Positions 47,344 to 57,983 of a stretch of 64,000 nucleotides of DNA are shown here, piece after piece (the stretch's first letter is position 1; each line of letters starts with the position of its first letter). The stretch lies in contig NZ_MSIG01000005.1 of the NCBI RefSeq assembly GCF_001927285.1, positions 1 through 64,000 of the forward strand. Direction: 5' to 3'. Made by a program: the position numbers and the translations under genes. The DNA comes from Mongoliimonas terrestris (GTDB lineage: Bacteria > Pseudomonadota > Alphaproteobacteria > Rhizobiales > Pleomorphomonadaceae). A model generated the notes under the pieces. That model was not told where the DNA came from. It did no database searches and saw only the letters and a program-made list of their open reading frames with translations.

Positions 47344-47459
47344 CGTCATGGTCCGCGAAGGCGGACCACCCACGATTTTGTCATGACCCCAACCGACGCG
47401 AAACCGATCGGATGAAGCACGAAACATGCGTGGGTGCTCCGCCTTCGCGGACCATGACG
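47344..47459. repeat. MITE-like element with about 32-bp terminal inverted repeats
   Basis: This 116-bp element starts CCGTCATGGTCCGCGAAGGC and ends with its reverse complement; the arms match over roughly 32 bases with one mismatch. No coding frame lies inside. It is the cleanest family-B copy and marks the 363-bp gap (47220-47582) between the small hypothetical gene and the MFS gene. Confidence 0.85.
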
Positions 47460-47582
47460 GCGAACGGAGCGAATCGACTAGACAAGCATCCCGCTCCGCT
47501 TCGTCTGAAGCGATTGCCCAGATCCGGGTCCGGGAGGACCCACATATCGCGGCGCCGGGAAGTGTGCCATGGAGGGGACCTC

Positions 47583-48821
47583 GTGCTGTCCCAGCCCGTG
47601 CCCGGAGCCGATCCGATCGTGTCACTGCCGCTTGCCGAAGCCAAGTCCGCCGCGCGCCTTCTCGCCGCCTGCAACGCCCTCGGTGGGACCGTCGGCACCA
47701 TCGCCATCGGCACCGGCGGGCTGGTCGGGGCGGCGCTGCTCGATCCGGCGGATCGATCCTTCGCCACCGTCCCGGTCTCCACCTTCATCATCGGCAGCGC
47801 CTTCGCGTCCATCCCGGCGGCGCTCCTGATGCGCCGCGTCGGCCGGCGCGCGGGCTTCATGTTCGGCGCCCTGTTCGGCGCGTGCGGCGGCGTCTTCGCC
47901 ACCTTCACGGTGGCGATCGGCTCGTTCGGCCTCTTCTGCCTCGCCATGGCGAGCCTCGGCGTCGCCAACGCGTTCAACCAGCAGTACCGGTTCGCCGCCG
48001 CCGACGCCTCGGAGGCCGCCTTCAAGCCGAAGGCGATCAGCTGGGTGCTGGTCGGCGGCATCGTCAACGCCATCCTCGGGCCGCAGGCCTCCATCCTCGG
48101 CCACGACCTCCTGCCGGACGCGCTCTACGCCGGCCCCTTCCTCATCCAGGCCGGCCTCTTCGTTCTGACGGCGCTGCTCCTCACCCGGCTCAGCGTGCCG
48201 CCGCCGCCGCCGATCGCCCTTCGCGCTGCGGGCCGGCCGCTCCGCGAGATCGTCACCCTGCGCCGCTTCGTGGTGGCGCTCTCCGCCGCCGTCGCCTCCT
48301 ACGCCCTCATGAGCTTCGTCATGACGGCGAGCCCGCTCGCCATGCTGGACCACCACCACGGCCACGCCGACGCCCAGCACGCCATCCAGTGGCACGTCAT
48401 CGCCATGTACGGGCCGAGCTTCTTCTCCGGCGCCCTGGTGGCCCGCTTCGGCAAGACCCCCATGGTGGCGGCCGGCCTGCTCCTGATCGCGCTCGCCGCC
48501 GTCACGGCGCTCTCCGGCACCAGCCTTGCCCACTTCTTCCTGGCGCTCATCCTCCTCGGCGTCGGCTGGAACTTCGGCTTCGTCGGCGCCACCGCCATGG
48601 TGACCGAGCTCTACGCCCCGGAGGAGGCTTTCCGCGTGCAGGCCTTCAACGATGCGGTGCTGTTCGGCTGCGTCGCTGCCGCGTCCTTCTCGGCGGGGGG
48701 CGTGCTCGCCGTCAGCGGCTGGGATCTCGTGAACTGGATCGTCTTTCCCGTGGTCGCCCTCTGCCTCGGTCTCCTCGCCCTCGACGCCCGGAACCCCGCG
48801 GTCCGGGCCCCGCATGCGTAG
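47583..48821 (+). CDS. Major facilitator superfamily transporter
   Basis: The 412-residue protein has about 12 hydrophobic helices and the MFS loop motif (ALLMRRVGRRAGFMFGALFG between helices 2 and 3). A histidine-rich loop (DHHHGHADAQH) in the second half might bind metal. The GTG start follows GGAGGGG by about six bases; longer in-frame extensions run into repeat sequence. Substrate unknown. It lies directly upstream of hppA but hppA has its own space and promoter. Confidence 0.85.
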   Translation: MLSQPVPGADPIVSLPLAEAKSAARLLAACNALGGTVGTIAIGTGGLVGAALLDPADRSFATVPVSTFIIGSAFASIPAALLMRRVGRRAGFMFGALFGACGGVFATFTVAIGSFGLFCLAMASLGVANAFNQQYRFAAADASEAAFKPKAISWVLVGGIVNAILGPQASILGHDLLPDALYAGPFLIQAGLFVLTALLLTRLSVPPPPPIALRAAGRPLREIVTLRRFVVALSAAVASYALMSFVMTASPLAMLDHHHGHADAQHAIQWHVIAMYGPSFFSGALVARFGKTPMVAAGLLLIALAAVTALSGTSLAHFFLALILLGVGWNFGFVGATAMVTELYAPEEAFRVQAFNDAVLFGCVAAASFSAGGVLAVSGWDLVNWIVFPVVALCLGLLALDARNPAVRAPHA

Positions 48822-48869
48822 TTCCGCTGAAGGCACGCATTTTCGGCGCCTGAACGGGTGCACTCGCCC

Positions 48870-48898
48870 TTGACGGCTGTCGCCCCTCCGATACCGTA
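48870..48898 (+). promoter_or_regulatory. Possible sigma-70 promoter of hppA
   Basis: TTGACG and TACCGT are spaced by 17 bases, 140 bp before the hppA ATG, in a region with no gene. Motif matching alone; tentative. Confidence 0.35.
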
Positions 48899-49037
48899 CG
48901 CGCAATCCTGCGGCGCAATCAGCAGGAACGACTCTCAACCGACGGCCCGGACAGGAAAAACAGAGGCGGGCCGCCTGAAACCGTTGAGAGCATCGACAAA
49001 CCCGGCCGGAGAGGGGACCGGGTCCACGGGAGGGATC

Positions 49038-51194
49038 ATGACCACACTTTATCTGATAGTCGCGTGCGGGCTGTTGTCCATTGCGTACGGCATCTGGGCC
49101 ATCCGTTCGGTGATGGCCGCCGACCCCGGCACGAAGCGCATGCAGGAGATCGCCGGCTACGTCGCCGAAGGCGCCAAGGCCTATCTGAGGCGCCAGTACA
49201 CCACCATCGGCATCGTCGGTGTCGTCATCTTCGCCATCGTCGGGGCCTTGCTCGGCTGGCTGGTGGCCGGCGGCTTCGCCATCGGGGCGATCCTCTCCGC
49301 CGTGGCGGGCTTCATCGGCATGAACGTGTCGGTGCGCGCCAACGTCCGCACCGCCCAGGCGTCCACCGTGTCGCTCGCCGGCGGTCTCGACATCGCCTTC
49401 AAGGCGGGCGCCGTCACCGGCATGCTGGTCGCGGGCCTCGCGCTCCTCGGCGTCGTGGTCTACTACATCATCCTCACCGGGCCGCTCGCTCTCGCGCCCA
49501 CCAGCCGCGCGGTGATCGACAGCCTCGTCGCCCTCGGCTTCGGCGCCTCCCTCATCTCCATCTTCGCCCGGCTCGGCGGCGGCATCTTCACCAAGGGCGC
49601 GGACGTCGGCGGCGACCTTGTCGGCAAGGTGGAAGCCGGCATTCCGGAGGACGACCCGCGCAACCCCGCCACCATCGCGGATAACGTGGGCGACAACGTC
49701 GGCGACTGCGCCGGCATGGCGGCCGATCTCTTCGAGACCTACGCGGTCACCGTCGTCGCCACCATGGTGCTTGCCGCCATCTTCTTCGGCGGCCAGGAGA
49801 TCGTCGGCCAGGTGATGATCTACCCGCTCGCCATCTGCGGCGTCTGCATCGTCACCTCCATCATCGGCACTTTCTTCGTCCGCCTCGGCTCGAAGAACTC
49901 CATCATGGGCGCCCTCTACAAGGGCCTGTGGGCGACCACGCTGCTCTCCGCCGTCGGCGTCGCCGGCGCCACCTACCTGACGATCGGCTTCGGCCCGGTC
50001 GGCGGGCCCATCGTGGACGGGATGCAGCTCACCGGCCGGCACCTCTTCTACTGCGGCCTGATCGGCCTTGCGGTCACCGGCGCCATCGTGTGGATCACCG
50101 AGTACTACACCGGCATCGGCTTCCGCCCGGTGAAGTCCATCAGCCAGGCCTCCGTCACCGGCCACGGCACCAACGTGATCCAGGGCCTCGCGGTCTCGCT
50201 GGAATCCACCGCCCTGCCGACGCTTGTCATCGTCATCGGCATCATCGGCACCTACGAGCTCGCCGGCCTCTTCGGCACCGCCATCGCGGTCACCACCATG
50301 CTGGGCCTTGCCGGCATGATCGTGGCGCTCGACGCCTTCGGGCCGGTCACCGACAATGCCGGCGGCATCGCCGAGATGGCGGGCCTGCCCAAGGAGGTGC
50401 GCCAGACCACAGACGCCCTCGACGCGGTCGGCAACACCACCAAGGCCGTCACCAAGGGCTATGCGATCGGCTCCGCCGGCCTCGGCGCCCTGGTGCTCTT
50501 CGCCGCCTACAACTACGACCTGCAGTTCTTCATCAACGAGGCGAACAAGCCGGGGGCCACGGAATACGCCTTCTTCCAGGGCGTCACCCCGGACTTCCAG
50601 CTCTCCAACCCCTACGTGGTCGTCGGCCTCCTCTTCGGCGGCCTCATCCCCTACCTCTTCGGCGGCATCGCCATGACGGCCGTCGGCCGCGCGGCCGGCT
50701 CCATCGTCGAGGAGGTGCGCCGCCAGTTCAAGGAGAAGCCCGGCATCATGACGGGCCACGACAAGCCCGACTACGGCCGGGCCGTCGACCTCCTCACCAA
50801 GGCGGCGATCCGCGAGATGATCGTGCCGTCGCTCCTGCCGGTGCTCGCCCCGATCGTCACCTTCTTCGTGGTCTACGGCATCGCCGGCAAGAGCCAGGCC
50901 TTCTCGGCGGTCGGCGCCATGCTGCTCGGCGTCATCGTTACCGGCCTCTTCGTCGCCATCTCGATGACCTCCGGCGGCGGCGCCTGGGACAACGCCAAGA
51001 AGTCGTTCGAGGACGGCTTCGTGGATGCCAACGGCGTCAAGCACTACAAGGGCTCGGAAGCCCACAAGGCTTCCGTCACCGGCGACACCGTCGGCGACCC
51101 CTACAAGGACACCGCCGGCCCCGCCGTGAACCCCGCTATCAAGATCACCAACATCGTGGCGCTGCTCCTGCTGGCCGTCCTCGCGCACGGGTGA
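49038..51194 (+). CDS. hppA: Membrane-bound proton-pumping inorganic pyrophosphatase, K+-independent type
   Basis: Couples pyrophosphate hydrolysis to proton export from the cytoplasm. The 718-residue protein has about 16 transmembrane helices and the catalytic blocks [20 protein letters not shown] and [20 protein letters not shown]. The determinant of potassium dependence, the GNTTKAVT site, has lysine (K469) and threonine (T472) where K+-dependent enzymes have alanine and glycine, so it should be K+-independent. GGGAGGG lies before the ATG. It is typical of Hyphomicrobiales and can support energy saving at low ATP. Confidence 0.95.
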   Translation: MTTLYLIVACGLLSIAYGIWAIRSVMAADPGTKRMQEIAGYVAEGAKAYLRRQYTTIGIVGVVIFAIVGALLGWLVAGGFAIGAILSAVAGFIGMNVSVRANVRTAQASTVSLAGGLDIAFKAGAVTGMLVAGLALLGVVVYYIILTGPLALAPTSRAVIDSLVALGFGASLISIFARLGGGIFTKGADVGGDLVGKVEAGIPEDDPRNPATIADNVGDNVGDCAGMAADLFETYAVTVVATMVLAAIFFGGQEIVGQVMIYPLAICGVCIVTSIIGTFFVRLGSKNSIMGALYKGLWATTLLSAVGVAGATYLTIGFGPVGGPIVDGMQLTGRHLFYCGLIGLAVTGAIVWITEYYTGIGFRPVKSISQASVTGHGTNVIQGLAVSLESTALPTLVIVIGIIGTYELAGLFGTAIAVTTMLGLAGMIVALDAFGPVTDNAGGIAEMAGLPKEVRQTTDALDAVGNTTKAVTKGYAIGSAGLGALVLFAAYNYDLQFFINEANKPGATEYAFFQGVTPDFQLSNPYVVVGLLFGGLIPYLFGGIAMTAVGRAAGSIVEEVRRQFKEKPGIMTGHDKPDYGRAVDLLTKAAIREMIVPSLLPVLAPIVTFFVVYGIAGKSQAFSAVGAMLLGVIVTGLFVAISMTSGGGAWDNAKKSFEDGFVDANGVKHYKGSEAHKASVTGDTVGDPYKDTAGPAVNPAIKITNIVALLLLAVLAHG

Positions 51195-51240
51195 GCGGGG
51201 AGGGGGGGCGGACGTCCTCGGATGGGCGGGCACCAGTCCC

Positions 51241-51336
51241 GCCGACCGGCGTGGTTCCGGTTCGGCCGACCGGCGTGGTTCTCGTCCGGCCGACCGGCGT
51301 GGTTCCGGTCCTGCCGACCGGCGTGGTTCCCCCCTC
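51241..51336. repeat. 24-bp minisatellite, four copies
   Basis: GCCGACCGGCGTGGTTC begins at 51241, 51265, 51289 and 51313, exactly 24 bp apart, with slight drift. It runs directly into repeat copy C4. The tail after C4 (about 51460-51550) has further imperfect GGGAACCTCCGCCC repeats. No gene is present in 51195-51627. Confidence 0.85.
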
Positions 51337-51456
51337 TCCCCAACCCTCCCCCTCCAGGGGGGAGGGGGCCGTCTGCGGGTGAGGCACATCGCTCGCGTCA
51401 CTCTCCCAACGCACCCCCTCCCCCCTTGAGGGGGAGGGTTGGGGAGAGGGGGAACC
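51325..51456. repeat. Paired inverted-repeat element (family C, copy 4)
   Basis: Left arm GGTTCCCCCCTCTCCCCAAC and right arm GTTGGGGAGAGGGGGAACC are perfect inverses. Each also folds within itself. It sits downstream of hppA, away from the amide operon. Confidence 0.85.
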
Positions 51457-51568
51457 TCCGCCCTTTCAGACCGGGAACCTCCGCCCTTAGCCGAACTGAA
51501 ACCTCCGTCCCCAGCCGACCGGGAACCCCCGCCCCCAGCCGACCGCGACCCACCCCACCCCCCAACGC

Positions 51569-51603
51569 AAAAAGCCCCGCGGGATCCCTCCCGCGGGGCT
51601 TTC
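51569..51603. terminator. Intrinsic terminator, bidirectional, shared by bamE and hppA
   Basis: A long perfect stem (AAAGCCCCGCGGGA pairing with TCCCGCGGGGCTTT) with a four-base loop. On the minus strand, the direction of bamE, it is followed by TTTTT; on the plus strand by CTCATT. Confidence 0.85.
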
Positions 51604-51627
51604 TCATTCCATCCGCCGAGCCCCGTC

Positions 51628-52089
51628 CTACCGGGTGATCGTCCCACCCCCGAACGGGTTGGTCCGTCCGACGGAGCCGAGGATCTGCGCGATGAGGTTG
51701 AGGTCCGCGCCGGTGGAGCGGGTACGGCGCTGGATGAAGTCGAACACGCGGCCGTCCTGCAGGCCGTAGTTGGCGATCTCGCGGACGGCGCCGGTCTCGT
51801 CGAAGTAGACCGCCAGCACCCGCTGGTCGGTCACGGTGCGGCCGGTCCAGGGGCTGTCCTCGGTGGTCTGCGAGATATAGTAGTACGCGTCCCCGGCGAG
51901 CGACGAGGTGGTCGACGGCGTGCCGAGCACCAGCAGCACCTGCTCGCGCGAGGAGCCGACCGGAACCTGGTCGAGGGCGTTCTCGGCGAGCACGTAGCCG
52001 TGCTGGCGCGGAGGCAACCCGCAGGCGGTGAGCGTCAGCGCAGCCGCCGCGGAAAGGATCACCACTCGGGCGCACAGCATCTTCGTCAT
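51628..52089 (-). CDS. bamE: Outer-membrane assembly lipoprotein BamE (SmpA/OmlA)
   Basis: Accessory lipoprotein of the beta-barrel assembly machine. The 153-residue protein has a lipoprotein signal peptide with lipobox ALTLTAC near residue 23 and the BamE fold block GYVLAENALDQVPVGSSREQVLLVLGTPSTTSS. The ATG at 52089 is chosen over one nine bases downstream. It is divergent from the UQCC chaperone gene, as usual in alphaproteobacteria, and ends at a strong terminator. Confidence 0.92.
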   Translation of the reverse strand: MTKMLCARVVILSAAAALTLTACGLPPRQHGYVLAENALDQVPVGSSREQVLLVLGTPSTTSSLAGDAYYYISQTTEDSPWTGRTVTDQRVLAVYFDETGAVREIANYGLQDGRVFDFIQRRTRSTGADLNLIAQILGSVGRTNPFGGGTITR

Positions 52090-52279
52090 CGTGTCCCTAT
52101 CCCCAAGACCAGTCCCGCATGAGAACCGCCGGTCCCTGCCGCCGCCCAGCGGGCGGCGACGGCGGATGCCCGGCGGCTTGGCAACACGGTTATCCTGCGT
52201 TAGGTCACGAAGCAACGCCCTTTCACGAGAGGCGGCCCGCCACCCCGACGGCGCCGCCGCCCTGGAGGCACGGCCCGCC

Positions 52280-52873
52280 ATGGTCTTCGCCCTGTTGAGA
52301 AAACGCGCCCGGGACCCGGTCCCGGGCCTCTATGCCACCATCGCCGCAGCGGCGCGCCGGCCGGAGCATTACCTCGCCCATCAGGTGCCCGACACGGTGG
52401 AGGGCCGGTTCGAGCTTCTCATGCTGATGACCGGGCTGGTGGTCGACCGGCTCAACCGCGCGGAGGACGGCGCCGCAAAGGAAGCCGGACGCCGCCTCGG
52501 CGAGACCTTCTTCGACGACATGGACCGCACGCTCCGCGAACTCGGCGTCGGCGACACCACGATGCCGAAGAAGATGAAGAAGATCGCCCGCGCCTTCTTC
52601 GGCCGCCTCGTCGCCACCCGCGCCGCCCTTGCGGCGTCTGATCCCGCCGTGCTGGAACAGTCGCTCGTCCGCAATGTTTATCAGGGCACAGGCGACGAGG
52701 CCTTCGAGCGCGCCGCCACCGCCGCGGAGCCGGCGCCGGCCGCCGTCGCGGCGCTCGCCGCCCACGTCCGGCGCCTCGCCGCCGCCCTTGCCGCCACGCC
52801 GGCGGAGGTGATCCTCGCCGGCGGCTTCGCCTTCCCCGAACCGGACCAGACCCCGACGGACGCTCGCCCATGA
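52280..52873 (+). CDS. Ubiquinol-cytochrome c chaperone (CBP3) family protein
   Basis: Homologue of the mitochondrial CBP3/UQCC1 assembly factor for cytochrome bc1. The 197-residue protein shows GLYATIAAAARRPEHYLAHQVPDTVEGRFELLM and the DMDRTLRELGVGDTTMPKKMKKIARAFFGR block typical of the family. It overlaps the DUF177 gene by four bases. Its GGAGG lies somewhat far (about 12 bases) from the ATG. Confidence 0.9.
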   Translation: MVFALLRKRARDPVPGLYATIAAAARRPEHYLAHQVPDTVEGRFELLMLMTGLVVDRLNRAEDGAAKEAGRRLGETFFDDMDRTLRELGVGDTTMPKKMKKIARAFFGRLVATRAALAASDPAVLEQSLVRNVYQGTGDEAFERAATAAEPAPAAVAALAAHVRRLAAALAATPAEVILAGGFAFPEPDQTPTDARP

Positions 52874-53448
52874 CGAAGGATCCCGCCCCGCCCGAGCGCC
52901 CCGCGCGCTCTCCCTTCCGCCGCATGCAGTCGGTCAACGCCCTGCCGGCCAAGGGCACCACCGTCGTCATCGAGGCGAGCGAGGCGGAACGGGCCGCGCT
53001 CGCCGCCGACATCGACATCCTCTCCGTCGAACGGCTGCAGGCGACCCTCCTGGTGGCGCCCTGGCGCAAGCACGGCGTGAAGGTCACCGGGGAGGTGCGC
53101 GGCACCGTCCACCAGGCCTGCGTGGTCACCCTGGAGCCGGTGGAGGAGACCATCGTCGAGCCGATCGAGCGCACCTTCCTCCCCGAAAGCGAGATCGGCC
53201 CGGTCGGCGACGAGATCGAGGTGGACCCGGAGGCCGACGATCCGCCCGAACCCTTGGAGGGCGCCGGCATCGACCTCGGCGCCATCGCGGCGGAGCATCT
53301 GGCCCTTGGCCTCGATCCCTATCCGAAGGCGCCGGGCGTCGCGTTCGACGGGCTGATCGAGGACGACGGCAGCGACGACGAGCCTTCCCCGTTCGCCGCC
53401 CTTGCCGCGCTCAAAGCCGGCGAAAAAGGTTCGGGCGACCCGCATTGA
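52870..53448 (+). CDS. YceD/DUF177 family protein
   Basis: The 192-residue protein contains the DUF177 core ([28 protein letters not shown]) and a long acidic C-terminal tail. YceD-type proteins are linked to 23S rRNA/large ribosomal subunit metabolism; in many bacteria rpmF follows, but here plsX does, with no rpmF between. It starts inside the stop of the chaperone gene. Confidence 0.88.
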   Translation: MTKDPAPPERPARSPFRRMQSVNALPAKGTTVVIEASEAERAALAADIDILSVERLQATLLVAPWRKHGVKVTGEVRGTVHQACVVTLEPVEETIVEPIERTFLPESEIGPVGDEIEVDPEADDPPEPLEGAGIDLGAIAAEHLALGLDPYPKAPGVAFDGLIEDDGSDDEPSPFAALAALKAGEKGSGDPH

Positions 53449-53635
53449 CCGAGCGGTCCCGCCCCGGTCGCCCGCCGCTCGCCGTCGCCGGTGTGGTGTC
53501 CCGCCCATGGTACGAAGCGGCGCGGCGGCGGGTGCTTCTTTTTTGTTGTCACCACACCGCAACCGGGTATGGTCCCGCCCGCGTCGTCGCCTTGCGTGGT
53601 CACCAATCGGCGCCGCATGCGATTCATGGTTCCTG

Positions 53636-54688
53636 ATGGCCCAAGCGATGATCATTTCCGTCGACGTCATGGGAGGCGACCACGGTCCGTCCGTGGTCAT
53701 CCCGGGCTGCGACATCCTGTTGTCGCGCCGCCCCGACGTGCGTTTCGCCCTCTTCGGTGACGAAAAGATCGTCCGGCCGATCCTCGATGCGCATCCGCGC
53801 GTCCGCGACGCCTCGACCTTCACCCATTGCGACGTCACCATCGGCATGGAGGAAAAGCCGAGCCAGGCCCTCCGGCACGGCCGCCGCACCTCGTCCATGT
53901 GGCGCGCCATCGAGGCGGTGAAGCGCGGCGAGGCCCAGGTGGCCGTCTCGGCCGGCAACACCGGCGCCCTCATGGCCATGGCCAAGTTCTGCCTGCGCAG
54001 CCTCGCCGGCATCGAGCGGCCGGCCATCGCGGCCATCTGGCCGACGCTGCGCTCCGAATCCGTGGTGCTCGACGTCGGCGCCACCGTCGGGGCCGACGCC
54101 CAGCAGCTCGTCGACTTCGCCGTCATGGGCGGCGCCATGGCGCGGGCGCTGTTCCAGGTGGAGACGCCCACCATCGGCCTCCTCAACATCGGCGTGGAGG
54201 AGATGAAGGGCAACGAGGAGGTGCGCGCCGCCGGCCAGCTGCTGCGCGAGTCCGACCTTCCGAACCTCAGCTACGCCGGCTTCGTGGAGGGCGACGACAT
54301 CGGTCAGGGCAAGGTGGACGTGATCGTCACCGAGGGCTTTGCCGGCAACATCGCCCTGAAGACCGCCGAGGGCACCGCGCGCCAGGTGGGCGCCTACTTG
54401 CGCGCCGCCATGAGCCGCACCCTCTTTGCCCGCATCGGCTATCTCTTCGCCCGCACCGCCTTCCAGCGCCTGCGCGACAAGATGGACCCGCGCAAGCTCA
54501 ACGGCGGCGTCTTCCTCGGCCTCAATGGCATCGTCATCAAGAGCCACGGCGGCACCGACGCGGAAGGGTTCGCCAGCGCGCTCGACCTTGGATTCGACAT
54601 GGTCCGCAACGATCTCATGGCCAAGATCAACGCGGATCTCTCCGTCTATCACCGTGGGCGGACCGGCGTCGCCAACGTCGAACCCTGA
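53636..54688 (+). CDS. plsX: Phosphate acyltransferase PlsX
   Basis: Makes acyl-phosphate from acyl-ACP for membrane phospholipid synthesis. The 350-residue protein starts (after MAQA) with [12 protein letters not shown] and has [47 protein letters not shown], all family signatures. A second start 12 bases later is equally possible; no clear ribosome site is seen before either. fabH follows 13 bases later. Confidence 0.95.
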   Translation: MAQAMIISVDVMGGDHGPSVVIPGCDILLSRRPDVRFALFGDEKIVRPILDAHPRVRDASTFTHCDVTIGMEEKPSQALRHGRRTSSMWRAIEAVKRGEAQVAVSAGNTGALMAMAKFCLRSLAGIERPAIAAIWPTLRSESVVLDVGATVGADAQQLVDFAVMGGAMARALFQVETPTIGLLNIGVEEMKGNEEVRAAGQLLRESDLPNLSYAGFVEGDDIGQGKVDVIVTEGFAGNIALKTAEGTARQVGAYLRAAMSRTLFARIGYLFARTAFQRLRDKMDPRKLNGGVFLGLNGIVIKSHGGTDAEGFASALDLGFDMVRNDLMAKINADLSVYHRGRTGVANVEP

Positions 54689-54701
54689 AAGGCATCGCCT
54701 C

Positions 54702-55679
54702 GTGACCGTCACCCGCTCCGTCGTCACCGGTACCGGCAGCCATCTTCCCGCGCGCGTGGTCAGCAACGACGAACTCGCCGAACGCGTCGAGACCTCCGAC
54801 GAATGGATCGTGCAGCGCACCGGCATCCGCCAGCGCTACCTCGCCGCGCCGGAAGAGACCACCGCGTCGCTCGCCACCGAGGCGGCCCGGAAGGCCATGG
54901 CGGCGGCCGGCGTGACGGCCGACGACATCGACCTCGTGGTGCTGGCGACCGCCACGCCCGACAACACGTTTCCGGCGACCGCCGTCGAAGTCCAGGCGCG
55001 CCTCGGCATCACCCGCGGCGCGGCCTTCGACATGCAGGCCGTCTGCAGCGGCTTTATCTTCGCCATGACCACCGCCGACAGCATGATCCGCACGGGCCTT
55101 GCCACCCGCGCGCTGGTCATCGGGGCGGAGACCTTCTCGCGCATCCTCGATTGGACCGACCGCACCACGTGCGTGCTCTTCGGCGACGGCGCCGGCGCGG
55201 TGGTGCTGGAGAAGCAGGCCGGGGAGGGCACCACGGCCGACCGGGGCGTGCTCACCGCCCACCTCAGGTCCGACGGGCGCCACAAGGACAAGCTTTATGT
55301 GGACGGCGGTGCCTCTTCCACGGGCACCATCGGCCACCTCCGCATGGAGGGCCGCGAGGTCTTCAAGTTCGCCGTCGGCGCCGTCACCGACGTGATCGAG
55401 GACGCTTTCCTCGCCACCGGCTTCGATGGCGACACCATCGACTGGTTCGTGCCCCACCAGGCCAACCGCCGCATCATCGAGGGATCGGCGAAGAAGCTTG
55501 GCATCGATCTTGCTAAAGTTGTCATCACAGTGGACCGGCACGGCAACACCTCGGCTGCCTCCATTCCGCTCGCCATCGATGCCGCGGTTGCGGATGGGCG
55601 CATTCGGAAGGGCGACGTGGTGCTTCTCGAGGCCATGGGTGGCGGATTCACCTGGGGTTCGATGATCGTCCGGTGGTGA
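54702..55679 (+). CDS. fabH: 3-oxoacyl-ACP synthase III
   Basis: Initiates fatty-acid chain synthesis by condensing acetyl-CoA with malonyl-ACP. The 325-residue protein has the thiolase-fold triad C115 (AVCSGF), H252 (PHQANRR) and N282 (HGNTSAAS). The start is GTG just after plsX; the pair forms the conserved plsX-fabH unit. The next ihfA gene is 178 bp on with its own promoter space. Confidence 0.95.
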   Translation: MTVTRSVVTGTGSHLPARVVSNDELAERVETSDEWIVQRTGIRQRYLAAPEETTASLATEAARKAMAAAGVTADDIDLVVLATATPDNTFPATAVEVQARLGITRGAAFDMQAVCSGFIFAMTTADSMIRTGLATRALVIGAETFSRILDWTDRTTCVLFGDGAGAVVLEKQAGEGTTADRGVLTAHLRSDGRHKDKLYVDGGASSTGTIGHLRMEGREVFKFAVGAVTDVIEDAFLATGFDGDTIDWFVPHQANRRIIEGSAKKLGIDLAKVVITVDRHGNTSAASIPLAIDAAVADGRIRKGDVVLLEAMGGGFTWGSMIVRW

Positions 55680-55857
55680 ACCGCGGCAAATTCGCAACGG
55701 GGCCGAATCGTCTTTCGAATTGTCTATATCTGGTAACGGGTTGGCCGCTATCTCGGTTGACCGTGACGGCGCGTCGGGCTTAGGGTGGCGGGCTTGTATC
55801 GCCGTGTCCAATCCGATGATGTGAAGGCCTGAACGTTCACCAGGGAGACGACGACCG

Positions 55858-56172
55858 ATGGGGGGCAAGACCGTCACGCGTGCCGATTTGTGTGAGGCCG
55901 TCTACCAGAAGGTGGGGCTATCGCGCAGCGAGTCGGCCGAACTCGTCGAGGCTGTCCTCACCGAGATCGCCGATTGTCTGGTAACCGGCGAATCCGTAAA
56001 GTTGTCGTCGTTCGGCACCTTCACGGTCCGGTCCAAGACCGAGCGCATCGGCCGCAATCCGAAGACCGGCGAAGAGGTACCGATCCTGCCGCGCCGGGTG
56101 CTGGTGTTCAAGCCGAGCAACGTCCTGAAGCTCAGGATCAACGGCCACGACACCGCCGGCATGGAAGACTGA
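55858..56172 (+). CDS. ihfA: Integration host factor subunit alpha
   Basis: DNA-bending nucleoid protein, 104 residues, with the HU/IHF fold ([49 protein letters not shown]). The proline-bearing beta-ribbon segment GRNPKTG is present. It precedes a MerR-type gene, as in most alphaproteobacteria. Confidence 0.95.
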   Translation: MGGKTVTRADLCEAVYQKVGLSRSESAELVEAVLTEIADCLVTGESVKLSSFGTFTVRSKTERIGRNPKTGEEVPILPRRVLVFKPSNVLKLRINGHDTAGMED

Positions 56173-56247
56173 GCCGCCGGCCGCGGTTCGCCCGTCGGCG
56201 GGGGCCGGCCGGGCGGTCCACCGGCCCGGCCAGCGCACCGATGAACG

Positions 56248-56299
56248 ACGGAAGGCCGGCTCTCACGCCGGTTCCAACAAGCGGCCCGGCTTCCGTTTT
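56248..56299 (+). terminator. Probable intrinsic terminator of ihfA
   Basis: ACGGAAG-g-CCGG pairs with CCGG-CTTCCGT across a structured 26-base loop, followed by TTTT. Confidence 0.5.
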
Positions 56300-56336
56300 G
56301 CGAAGCCCGACAGCCGGCAGGGGCGGATAGCGACGC

Positions 56337-56984
56337 GTGGACAAGTCACCCGACGCCTTCAGGACCATCAGCGAAGTGGCGGAGGATCTCGATCTTCCCC
56401 AGCACGTGCTGCGCTTCTGGGAGACCCGCTTCACCCAGATCCGACCCATGAAGCGCGGCGGCGGCCGCCGCTACTACCGGCCGGACGATGTGGAGCTCCT
56501 GCGCGGCATCCGCCATCTGCTCTACGGCGAGGGCTACACCATCAAGGGCGTCCAGCGCATCCTGAAGGAGCAGGGCGTCCGCTTCGTCATGGAGATCTGG
56601 CGCAACCCCGGCATGCCCATCCCGGTGGAGACCGCCCGCGCCGGCCAGCGCCGCATGGCGGCCGCCGCAGGCGAGCCGGACGACGCCGCCGACGAGGCCG
56701 CCTTCCTGATCCACGACAACGAGGCCGTGGACGACGAGGGGGCCGACGATCCCGTCCGCGCCGAGGTGCCGGTCGCCGCCGCCCCGCTGCCGGAGGAGGT
56801 GCTCCCCGCCGGCATCCTGCCCGACGACGTGCCCCCGCGCGGCGGCTTCCGCTTCATGGAACGCTTCCGCAGCCACGACGCCTCCCACCCCACCGGCGCC
56901 CTCTCCCGCGAGGACATCCGCCGCCTTCAGTCGACGCTCTTCGAACTCCTGGAGTGCAAGCGCCTCCTCGACCAGACCCGCTGA
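56337..56984 (+). CDS. MerR-family regulator
   Basis: The 215-residue protein has an N-terminal MerR helix-turn-helix (about residues 8-80; [38 protein letters not shown]) and a long acidic, low-complexity middle, ending in a short helical tail. The start is GTG. No cysteines of metal-sensing MerR proteins are seen. Its position after ihfA and before a Pro tRNA is conserved in alphaproteobacteria; the target genes are unknown. Confidence 0.9.
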   Translation: MDKSPDAFRTISEVAEDLDLPQHVLRFWETRFTQIRPMKRGGGRRYYRPDDVELLRGIRHLLYGEGYTIKGVQRILKEQGVRFVMEIWRNPGMPIPVETARAGQRRMAAAAGEPDDAADEAAFLIHDNEAVDDEGADDPVRAEVPVAAAPLPEEVLPAGILPDDVPPRGGFRFMERFRSHDASHPTGALSREDIRRLQSTLFELLECKRLLDQTR

Positions 56985-57139
56985 GGGCAGGGCGGTCGCG
57001 CGCATCTTCTCAGCGTCCCGCCCCAGCCGCCCTCGCGCGAGGCGCCCTCAACACATGCGCGCCCGCCTATCCCACCCCCGCCCGGCACCGCGATTGCCTC
57101 TTGTCCTCCCCCTCGGAAGGCGCTAAACCCCACCGCAGT

Positions 57140-57217
57140 CGGAGCGTAGCGCAGCCTGGTTAGCGCACCAGTCTGGGGGACTGGGGGTCGGAGGTTCGAA
57201 TCCTCTCGCTCCGACCA
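57140..57217 (+). tRNA. tRNA-Pro, anticodon GGG
   Basis: The acceptor stem CGGAGCG pairs with CGCTCCG, followed by A and an encoded CCA. The D-arm is GCGCAGCCTGGTTAGCGC. The anticodon stem CCAGT/ACTGG encloses CTGGGGG, with anticodon GGG. The T-arm AGGTTCGAATCCT is standard. Confidence 0.95.
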
Positions 57218-57390
57218 TCTCCCGCACCACCGCATTCGCCCTTGGACGACACCGCGTCGGATCCGCCGTTCCGGCGACGAGTAAGCTTGCGACGATTGAC
57301 GGGTCGGGGATCGGGCGGCGTCCGCCTTCAATGCAGAACCATCTGCGGCCCTGCGTGCTTCCCTAAGGTCATCAACAGGGAAACCACGCC

Positions 57391-57960
57391 ATGAAGACCC
57401 GTTTCATCCTGCCGATCCTTGCGACCTTCGCCCTCGTCGCCTGCGACGAGCAGACCGCGGAAGCCCCGACCCAGCCGGAGTCCGAGGTCGCGGTGGTCGA
57501 CGAGACCGCGCCTGCCGCCGACCCGGCCGTGCCGTCCGCCACCGGCCCCGCCGAGGTGCCCGACACCGCCATCACGCCGCCCGCCGCCACCGGCACCACG
57601 GACCAGCAGACCGCCGCCACCGATCCCGCCGTCACCGGTCCTGCGGCCACCGGCGCCGTCGGCACCACGGGCATCGACGCCGCCAGCCTTGCGGGCGCCT
57701 ACACCGCCGGCCCTGTCGCCATGCAGCTTGAGGCCGATGGCACCTTCTCGTTCGAGGAGATTCAGGGCCAGGACCGCGTCGAGGGCACCTATCTGGTGCA
57801 GGGCGACGAGATCGTCTTCTCCAACCCGGCCGGCAACGCCACGGGTGCCCAGTTCCCGATCCGCTGCCGCCTGGTCCCGGGCGCCAACGGCTTCACCCTC
57901 CAGCAGGCCGAGGGCGCCTGCGGCCCGTTCGCGGACCTGGCGTTCGAACGCGCCGGCTGA
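57391..57960 (+). CDS. Putative lipoprotein, hypothetical
   Basis: The 189-residue product begins with a lipoprotein signal (MKTRFILPILATFALVAC, lipobox LVAC at residues 15-18), a Pro/Ala/Thr-rich linker (about 20-95) and a small C-terminal beta-rich domain (AGPVAMQLEADGTFSF to the end) with two cysteines (IRCRL, GACGP). It ends at a strong terminator. The family is not named; a cell-surface role is inferred from the signal alone. Confidence 0.75.
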   Translation: MKTRFILPILATFALVACDEQTAEAPTQPESEVAVVDETAPAADPAVPSATGPAEVPDTAITPPAATGTTDQQTAATDPAVTGPAATGAVGTTGIDAASLAGAYTAGPVAMQLEADGTFSFEEIQGQDRVEGTYLVQGDEIVFSNPAGNATGAQFPIRCRLVPGANGFTLQQAEGACGPFADLAFERAG

Positions 57961-57983
57961 TCCGCTCGCCGTCGCCGAAACGG

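Noticed and set aside
47622..51647. A 1341-codon minus-strand open frame opposite the MFS and hppA genes
   Set aside because: It is a low-complexity shadow (Asp/Glu/Gly/His-rich) of strongly conserved plus-strand genes.
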